64,000 nt of DNA from Rallus limicola (taxonomy: Eukaryota > Chordata > Aves > Gruiformes > Rallidae): the NCBI GenBank assembly GCA_022605955.1, contig JAKCOZ010000032.1:6448001-6512000 (forward strand), in the 5' to 3' direction. How positions within the stretch are numbered: the stretch's first letter is position 1; every line of letters starts with the position of its first letter. A program made the position numbers and the translations under genes. Below, piece after piece: positions 55,348 through 64,000 of the stretch. The notes beneath the pieces were generated by a model. It did no database searches, was not told where the DNA came from, and saw only the letters and a program-made list of their open reading frames with translations.

Positions 55348-58300
55348 AAAGACCAAGTTCTGTCATGATTCTACCCATGTTTGTCTCAAACAGCTTCCTT
55401 CAACTCATTCCACAGAAATGTTACGGGGTATGAGCTATGTGGGACTGAAATCAAGTGGTTCCTTTCAAAGAATTAATAATTACAAGTGGAATTTTCTTTG
55501 TTTATGGACACGTGCATAGCTGAAACCTCAGATCAAGGGAATGGGGGAAATCAACCTTCATTACCCGTTTTTTGGTGATAAAAGACTATGCTAGTTTTCT
55601 GTTACAGGAAATATGGCATGTCTATTCTGACAGTGATGGTGAAGAGGATCACAAAAATGATCTCAAATTTCATATGAAAAAGACATTACCTACTTAATTT
55701 TTCTGCTCTGCCTTCCTTGTCTCTTCCTGTTACTCTTCGATGTAGTGGGAATATAGGGAGAAATTATGATTTCTCCTTTGTGATGTGACTTTGTGATTGA
55801 TGTGATTGGCTGTGAGCACTTGAAAGGGATCTTTTTCCAGCAATATGTCTGGAGTCACTAGATATGTTTTGGGTTGCTTTAATGTGTGTGCGTGTGGAAT
55901 GCTGGTTAATTTGTGCCCTGTTACACTCCTCTGAGGTCTGTTATAATTTATGTAGCACACAGTACATTCAGGTACCACATCTAAACCCGCAGTAAGATGG
56001 GTATTCTTGTCTGTGTGTCTCCTCTCCGCTGCAGAAATACTGCTGTGGAGCTTGGACTGACTCAGCCTGGGAGCGGAGGAATTTGAGTGGCTTAGCGTTG
56101 GACATTTCCCCCTGTTCATGACTCCTGTTCAAGACTGCAGTTTTTTCATTCAGAGTACAGCTAAGACCTTTAAACAATCTGGATGAGGAGGACCGTCTCA
56201 GCAACATTACTGTATTTTATTCTGAATTTTCTTCCCCCTCCATCCCCTTCCTCCCTCTCATAACAGCATAGAATGTCCAAGCCATTTATATGATAGTTAT
56301 CATAGGAAAGCCCTGTGCTGCTGCTGGAGGATGAGCTTTTCTCCAACCGATTTCCTCTTTTCCTGCTGTAAAAGTTCCAGAATGCTTTGGTGAATGGTAG
56401 GTGGGATATTCAATTAAAAATTTCTGTACTGGAACTTAGAAAACTGCTTCTGAGTAAAAAGCAGATTAACCTGAAGCCTGCTTCATCTTGTCATTTCGAC
56501 AGTGTGGCTATTGCTGTGTTTCTGGTTGTGTTTGCCTTTCCTTCCTTGCATCGTCAGTGAATGACAGGAACGTCTGATTAAAAGAAATTTAATTTCTTTT
56601 TTGCTCCCTGCTGATTCCTTCAATAGTTTTCAAGTTGAAATACAAACCAAAATAAAGTACCATCAGCCTTTACAATTTCTCCATCAAGAAGAGTACAGGC
56701 TGTCGTATTTCAAATCTGAAGTACCCCTGGCTTGGCTTTTGGTTTTCTGGTAGAAATAGTAAGTCATTGTATTTGCTTTGCAGCAGACCAATTACGATGT
56801 GTTCACTTCCTGTGACTCTTTTCCCCAATTTAGTAGAAAAACAGGGGATATTTTTAGGGTCACCTTGAAATCATGCTGAACTTTGCTGCTATTGTCACTG
56901 TGAAAATAAGAGACAAACTGATACAATGAGCTCTTTGCCTTATATATCAGAAAGGAAAAATAAAAGTTGAAAACAGCATAGGTTATTCCTTCTTTCTCTT
57001 GGCTTGCTCATTGCTTTCAAGAGAATTTAAGATCCTTATTTGCTTACTAGAAACCAGGGATCCAGCTCTGTCCTTTGAGACACCCTGCTGCCCTCCCCAA
57101 CTTCAGTTGCATGATAGCAATGTTTAGAGAGTGGATTAGAATATTAAGGATATTCCCTCAACATCATTCTTTCTGAGAAATTATTATTAATTAGGATGTG
57201 AAAATGTCTGGAGATGGCTGTTTTGTCAGTGTTTGGGGTTTTTTTTTTTGAGTTAAAGGGTTATACACTCTAAATATTTTCCCTCTTGCTTTTTTTAGGC
57301 TGTTTTATGCCTGCTCATTTAGAATTAAATTTGTTTTGCAGTATTAGGAAGTAGCTATAACTGAATGCTAAGAGAGAGTTACACTGAAAGGCTTTACAGT
57401 CAAGCCTTTTCCTGCCTATTGATTGAGAAAGGGTAATTCACACAGTGAGGAGAGCCCTTGGTACTCCGATTGGTATCGATAGAGGTTGAGGAAATTCATT
57501 GCTTATGAGTGAGGTACTTCACATCTCACAGCATTAGATCCACAGGGAGCTGCCCATGATGGCTTGAAGAAGGGAAAAAATGACAATCTCATATTGAAGT
57601 TGTTGAGGAGAAAAAAAAAATCTGTAATGAGAAACCGTTCCACATGAAAGATTCCTTATTTGCTCAGTTGCATATGATTTTCCATGCACTTGTTGTTTGC
57701 ATTTAGGTTTTTTTCCTTGGCTTCCCTGTCTTTTTTTTTAAATATACTGACTTATTTCTCACTTAAATCTAGTCACATGACTTTAAACAAAATGCACTAG
57801 GCTTGGTTCCTTAGAGTAGGGAATTTGTTTTACAGAGTAAATGCAGCGATTTTCAACTTAAAATGCTTGTGGCTTATTCATTCTTTGTGTTTCCTATATT
57901 AACAAAGCAAGGTAATAAATGTAGTTGTAAATTAATTTCCTTCTGCAGGCTTTTGCTGTACAGTAAAAATATGCTTTGAAATGCTGTATGAAAAGACCAG
58001 GGAGCTTTTGCCTTTCAAAAGAATTTTTGTTCTTTAAAATGTCAGAAATGTCAAATTCTGCCTTTAGTGTCTTGTCAGAGAATTCCTTGAATAACTTCCA
58101 AAATGTTCATGTAAGAGATTTCTCAGGCAGGGTTAATAAAATGGCCCTGCTGAATCCTTAAAGATTCTGCACAGATCAAAGAATGGTAGGAAAACGTGTG
58201 TGTAATTGTTCATGCCTCTAAATAGTCCCATTGTATTAATGAGGTTATTTGCACTCAAAATGTTATTCCTCTCCACTTCCAGAATGGGGAATAAAGGGAT

Positions 58301-61300
58301 CTTTAAAAAAAAGTTTGTTTAAAAGCACGAGACTTGAAAGCTACAGTTGTAAACAACCGGCTCCTTTTGTGTTCTGATCTGACATGGACTTACCCAGGGA
58401 GTTCTGTGGAGATCTGGAGGAGATCATAGCTTTGGTTTATCTAACTAGGCATACTTGGAAGTTGTACTTTGGGGAGCAAGTGGAAAATTTGAAGGGTAAA
58501 ATGTTGTTTCCATTAATTCTACCTATAAGGGATAATCTTCTGAGATCCTAGGGATATACAGATTGGTACAAGGAAGTCAGCGAGGTTCTTAACAGCATTT
58601 AAATTCCTTTGACTTCGCCTATTGATTACAAGAGGTTTTGTTCCTACTGTCCTGGGACTTGAACAATAACGGGACTGAAGGATTTTTGTGTTTAAAATGA
58701 GAGAAGGAGGCAATAAGAAAACTTTCTTTCTTAAAACATATTAGGAAGCCATGTGGGTTTGGATACAAAGAGGTGTTTGCTGGGAGGGCAGCTGAGGCTT
58801 GCTTTTCCTGACCTGGTTACAGAATACTGACGGTGCCTCAAGGACAAGGGGGCCTAATGCTGGAGAAGTTTCCGTCTCTGGGCGGCGTGGCTTCTGCGGC
58901 TGCCATGGAAGATGCTTGTGCAGCAGCCCGGTGGCAACCTGGTGGCAAGCAGATTGCCTAGAGGGAGGCCTGCTGGTGGGAGAAGGGTCGAGATCATACG
59001 GTTCTGGTTTCTCCTTCCTCAAGAAGAGGTGTCAGAGGAGGTAGGCTATACCTATGGAAATAGCTGCCTCACTTTGCCAAGAAGAATGAAGAAGACAGAG
59101 GCACCTCTGTGCAAACAAACGCTGCTGATTTGGACCTTCCGTGCTGTACTGTGTTGTTCCCATCCTCAGGACATTTCTGGGGCCCTGTTGTCGTTCTTGT
59201 GGGGTGGCTGCCCCACGCTTGGCACTTCTCACAGGAGCCAAGTGCTCCTCTGGGCCTTCTTTGCTACAAGACCTTTCAAGGTGTGAGTCCTTTGCACTCT
59301 CCCAGAAAAGATGGTAAGCAGTGAAATTAGCTTTATTTACTTGTTGATGGCCGAAGCACTGTGCCAACTCATTTTGGCAGAAGCAAACCCACTGTAATGA
59401 AGTTGACAGACCTCCTGTCCCTTCTCTATTCACTCATATGTTTTAATATAAATGAAGACTGCAACATGACTGAACTGGATCTTGTATTATAAAGGCTTAC
59501 AGTTTGGGGGGGGATTTGAGGCAGATGAGTGCTGTCATCTTTGTAGAATAGGATCTGAAAGATTGGGGTTTCTATAAGCCAGGTGTGAAAGAAAATCTTA
59601 TTTTTGTCTTTGCTCAAGAGAGGTGTGTGTGGAATTTCCCCAAGTAATGGCAGCACTATTTCAACACACACACAAAATTGTCAAGCTCCTTTTATACTAA
59701 ATATGATTTTTTTTTTTCCATCACTGTTACAGTTTTGTCTAGAATTCAAAATGACTTTATAATTCAGAAGAGGAAACCTTTTTAAGCACAAGATGCCAAA
59801 AAAACTCCCAAACCCAAAACTAATTGTTATGTGCTAAATTGTAATAACAGACATAAAATGCCTGGCGTCTCTATAGGGACCGGGACTCTGATTTAATAGC
59901 TTATTTGAGTTTTATGAGGGCCTAGGATTTTTTATTAAGGTATACAGGCCCCTATAATTATTGAGTATAGGATTATTGTCAGTCAACACATAGCCTGAAA
60001 TGATCAGTCATTTAATTAGAGCTCTGACATTTATTAGCTTATCGTAGCATTGATTGGTGTTTACCTTTTAGCTTGGTTTTTTGTTTTTAATATTTCCATA
60101 GAGAAGTAAATTCGATAAATGTTTTAGTCTTTTTGAAAAGAAAATTGTCCTTGGATACATTGAACTAAATCAAACGATGTTTATCACAGAGTCAAGGTGC
60201 AGCTGCCAGAGATAAGCACTGGAAATCATGCTAGCAGGTTGGATATTATTTTTCTATCCAGTCCTCCCCAAATTGTACAGTGAGTGTTTGGGAACCGCCG
60301 CATCCCAGGAAACAAAACGTGCTCGGTGTCTGCCCATAGGTATTTGAGTACAGAAATCTATTTTCAGGGAGAGCCTTTGAATCCAATCCAGATTAAGGTT
60401 ACAAAGTTGGTTTCATGACGTATGGAATTCTTAATGTTCCAGTGAAGTATCATTGCTTCTTAAATTGTTTTTCCAAGAACTTGCATCTGAATATCCTCGT
60501 ACATCTGAAGTGCTCTGAACCTCAAGCCTGCTTTGTTTCTTTACAAGTAACTCCTCTAAGTGCACTTTAAGGCAAGAAAGTCTGGATCCCTGTCAAGTGA
60601 AATTGCGTCCTGCATTGTACCTTCTATAGCCAATGTACACAGAAATGCCTACGATCTCAGCTTATATTGCTGTGGTCTGGCTATAACCTCATACTGTCTG
60701 GTACCTGCATATATGTGTTCCTTTAGAGACAACCTGGTGAGGAGGATGGCTTTTAAAAATTCAGAGTGAGGCTCAAGCTCCAGGTTCTGCATTCCCTAAT
60801 CCAGCAGTGCTTTTCCTGTATGGGGTACCCAGACGGATCATGACCACTTCTGCTCGTTGCAGTCTAGATCCTGCTTCAGCTGTTGTATCTCGAGGCCTGG
60901 TGTAGTGGCAGGGGTAGGATCTCCTGACTGGGTTGTTGCCATACAAATACTCAAAGGAAACCTTTAGGACTAGAGTAAACCAGTTTTTAAGTTTTATAGC
61001 TAAGACTCCAGCTGTCCTGAAATACAGAATTCAGAAGACATCTGATCTCACTGTGGATGTGAGAAAGGAAATTAATGTCGCTCCTTCTGCTCCAGTGCGC
61101 TGGAGAGCTGGAGTCTGTGTTTTTAAAATATACAGCTGCTTTTGAAAAACAATGATGCTTTATTTGAAATCTTGTTCCTAGTTCAGGTGGGTGTTTACAA
61201 AATATCCAAGGTATGTAAAGTAGGCCTATTGCAATTTATTTTTAAAAGCTTGTTGTTGTGTTTGGGTTTGTTTTTGTTTTTTTTTTCCAAATATAAAATT

Positions 61301-61362
61301 ATTTGCTTTGGTGACTATCCACGAGACAGAACTCCAACCTATGAATCTGGGTCTCTCTCAGC

Positions 61363-61385
61363 AGCCTCTACGGTGAGTAGAGGCT
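61363..61385. repeat. perfect 9-bp inverted repeat, 5-base loop
   Basis: AGCCTCTAC and GTAGAGGCT flank GGTGA. The loop and second arm include GGTGAGT, which resembles a splice donor on the plus strand. Confidence 0.85.
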
Positions 61386-62861
61386 CAGGACATTGATGAG
61401 TGATGCAAAAGCAACTGCTTTCTCTGATGACTATAAGGGATCTCAAGGAGTGCAGAATTGAAGTAAATCTTTGGGATTACTTTCTCACCAGTACATACCT
61501 AAATAAACTGGCTTCGTTTCACTTGGGCAGATCTTGTTTATTTTAGCTTTGCTCTTGAGAGTGCTTTATTCCTGGGTTGTAACTGACTTCTTGGTTATGG
61601 CTACAGGGAGCTTGCTCTTCGATTCAGCATTTACCGTTTCAGTACCTATGGCTGACTGTCTCCTTTTATATCTATTGTTTTTCATATATTTTGAAAATAA
61701 ATTTAGTCCATATTTATTAGCTTCAGTAACTGAAGAGGTTAGATGATCACTTAAGTAGTTCTGCCCATATCTTCTTTATCACAAGCTACTGATCAGCATT
61801 CAGATGGAAGACGCAGTGCAACCATTAGGTAAACATTCATAGCACTTCAGAAGTATAAACGAGGAGAAATTAAAATCCTTATCAGAATAACTGTATTCCT
61901 TTGTTTAAGCTCTCTCTTTGACTCAACGAAGTATGAAGGTGGTAGAATTCCTGCTGTCTTTGTTAATGCTGTTAACTGTTGGCACGTGCCCACCAAAGAC
62001 TCCACTGGAGACATGTTCCCGAGTCCTTCAAGGTTGTGTAGCTAACACAAACACATTAGTTTACATCTGTGTACCTTGTAATGCAGAAGGATCTGTAATG
62101 CCCGTGAAGGTCATGATCCCCTGCTGATATAAATTAACTCCATTAAAAACAGTGGAGATAACAGTTACTTGTTTCAACTGAGAATCCACCCGTAGACATG
62201 TACTGTTTTAAATTAAAATCCAACAGTAAAGATTTTCTGCACATGTGGTTTTTCAGTCATTCAACTGATGTTTGCCAGTGTGTGAAATAGATAGGCCTGT
62301 ACTATTGGCAATACTTGACATTTATCTTCAGGCTACACAGTGTTAATTAAAAATACTTGTTTTCACTTAGTGGAGTATTAATAACAATGTGACTCCATGC
62401 TTGTAAAATATTTCATATGCTAAAAATCCATTCAAATAGGAGCTGGATATTGCTTGTAATGTCTTCACAAGGGAGCCATATAGCCATTATTACATATATA
62501 TTATACAGAATAAACCCACAGCTGAGTGCAGGAAAACTCAAAGGAGTGAGCTCCAATGCATGGTTTTGGAAATAATGTTCATCATTTTCCCAGTCCTCCT
62601 CTTAATTCAGTCACCTTTTAGGAGAATAAACTATTTCAGAATAGACTTGTTTGCCTTAAGTACAGCAGTCAGGAGGAGAATGGGAGTTGACAAGCAGATG
62701 TAGATTACTCTTAATACAGACACACTAGCTTTTATTACTGGAGAGAGGGTCATAGCATAGAGATGTTTGGTTTCCCTGCTCCATTGTTTTAAGACCCACC
62801 TCTAAAATACTACCCCTGGTATTTCTCAGCTGTTAAGAAGTGTGATCATCTAACTTAGGTC

Positions 62862-63534
62862 TCCAACTGTGGATGACAGGGTGGCCATGAGCCAGCAGTG
62901 TGCCCTGGGGGCTGAGAGAGACAATGGGATCCTGGGGGGCATCAGTAGGAGTGTGTCCAGCAGGTCAAAGGAGGTGATCCTCCCCCTCTACTCTGCTCTG
63001 GTCAGGCCCCACCTGGAGTGTTGTGTCCAGTTCTGGGCACAGGGACAGGGATCTCCTGTCCCTAAAAAGGACAGGGATCTCCTGGAGAGAGTCCAGAGAA
63101 GGGCTACGAAGATAATTAAGGGCCTGGAGCATCTCCCCTGTGAGGAAAGGCTGAGTGAGCTGGGGCTGTTCAGTCTTGAGAAGAGAAGACTAAGGGGGGA
63201 CCTAATTAATGTTTATAATTATCTTAAGCAGGGGATGCAGGAGGAATCAGCCAGCCCCTTTTCAGTGTCTGTGGGGACAGGACAAGGGGCAATGGCTGCA
63301 AGTTGGAGCATAGGAAGTCCTGCACCAACATGGGGAAGAACTTTTCCCCAGTGAGGGTGAGGGAGCCCTGGGACAGGCTGCCCAGGGGGTGTGGAGTCTC
63401 CTTCTCTGGAGAGATTCCAGCCCCATCTGGACGCCGCCCTGTGCAATATGAGCTGGGGAGCTGCTTTGGCAGGGGGGTTGGACCCCATGAGCTCTCGAGG
63501 TCCCTTCCAACCCCTACGATTCTATGATTCTGTG
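62862..63534 (+). mobile_element. CR1 LINE, 5'-truncated, plus strand, with a 161-codon remnant frame
   Basis: The copy begins at the RT C-terminal block ([19 protein letters not shown]) and ends at CTACGATTCTATGATTCTGTG. The frame 62869-63354 stays open for 161 codons through the [14 protein letters not shown] and [20 protein letters not shown] segments, which suggests a recent insertion. A local duplication at 63043-63084 adds a few codons without breaking the frame. It resembles the copy at 8879-9645 in inverted orientation. Confidence 0.94.
63043..63084. repeat. short direct duplication inside CR1
   Basis: GGACAGGGATCTCCTG occurs at 63043-63058 and again at 63069-63084, offset by 26 bases. 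The first copy also forms an AGGGACAGG/CCTGTCCCT hairpin (63041-63063). The related CR1 at 8879 has only one copy of this segment. Confidence 0.85.
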
Positions 63535-64000
63535 AACTCTTACTGTCACATACGTATTTGTGATGGAATTCTGCAGAGGAATAGAAACTTGACTTAAAGG
63601 AGTAACTCAGTATTCAGAGGTACTTGGCACCGATGGACAATGCCTTCCTTACAGAGGCTGAACAGCATGGCATGAGGCCAGTCGTCATGCTTCCAACTAC
63701 TTCCACAGTAGACTTTGTAGTGAGGTATCCCCCTGACTTTAACAGATTGCTCACAATGTAAACATAGTTAAACCTTTACAAAGGTAATTTATCCAAACAG
63801 TAATGTGGTTTTTTATTTTATTTTTGTTTTTTGTGAAAGAAAAATGAGAGCCTGCAACTATGAGATTACCCACATTCTGGATCTGTCCATGTTCTACAGT
63901 CTGAAGCTGCATTTTACAACATACTCAATTTTGGGAAAAACACAAGGTGAAGAATAACCTCAATATAGTTAGGTTTACTTTCTGGACACTGATGATTGAC
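63535..64000. other. non-coding right edge
   Basis: No gene is recognisable. There is a T-rich stretch near 63807-63832. Confidence 0.5.

Larger units (their letters stand above)
51264..62861. other. non-coding interval
   Basis: About 11.6 kb without a recognisable gene or mobile element. It contains a 20-bp perfect palindrome (54146-54165), an AT-rich hairpin (55286-55347), a GC-rich patch with overlapping frames (about 58790-59300), a possible conserved non-coding block (about 59875-60070) and a 9-bp stem hairpin (61363-61385). Confidence 0.5.

Noticed and set aside
62869..63354. 161-codon frame as a host gene
   Set aside because: It is the C-terminal remnant of the CR1 reverse-transcriptase ORF.
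8879..63534. Repeated ATTCTATGATTCT-like motifs as a CRISPR-like or satellite array
   Set aside because: Each is the 3' tail of a separate CR1 insertion, with irregular spacing and orientation.
5089..64000. CTNNA3 exons on the plus strand
   Set aside because: No stretch encoding recognisable alpha-catenin sequence was seen, including the exon that normally follows the LRRTM-bearing intron. A tool-based search could still find a short one.

Overview
The window is vertebrate nuclear DNA, almost certainly from a bird. It contains nine 5'-truncated CR1 LINE copies with the typical avian 3' tail (ATTCTATGATTCT-like), one decayed avian ERVL-type solo LTR, and a single recognisable gene. There are no operons, no CRISPR array and no prokaryotic features. 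Base composition is AT-rich and CpG-poor, as expected for a large intron.

The gene is LRRTM3 on the minus strand (3197-5088), a synaptic leucine-rich-repeat transmembrane protein. A tiny coding first exon supplies only ATG plus one G (5085-5088). A 350-bp intron (4735-5084) separates it from one large exon that encodes the rest. The spliced protein is 513 residues and ends in ECEV, which is the short isoform. The donor used by the long isoform (GAG|GTATGA, 3202/3203) is intact, and the stop codon of the short form lies just inside it. The exon for the long C-terminus is not in the window and should lie beyond the left edge.

In vertebrates LRRTM3 sits inside a very large intron of CTNNA3 (alpha-T-catenin), transcribed in the opposite direction. 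The rest of the window is therefore most likely CTNNA3 intron on the plus strand. I saw no CTNNA3 exon. The plus strand carries more T and G runs than A and C runs, which fits sense transcription from left to right, but I have not measured this.

Layout: 1-3196, LRRTM3 3' flank with candidate poly(A) signals; 3197-5088, LRRTM3; about 5089-5950, CpG-enriched 5' UTR/promoter candidate; 5951-64000, non-coding sequence with CR1 copies at 8879, 20564, 22710, 28436, 30829, 37826, 38500, 50964 and 62862, an ERVL LTR at 49148, microsatellites, two G-quadruplex-capable tracts and several perfect inverted repeats. Most open frames in this part are chance frames or CR1 remnants. I found no undescribed multi-gene system. 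The best leads are the LRRTM3 isoform switch and upstream ORF, the fold-back 5' end of one CR1 copy, several perfect hairpins, and a few candidate regulatory patches.
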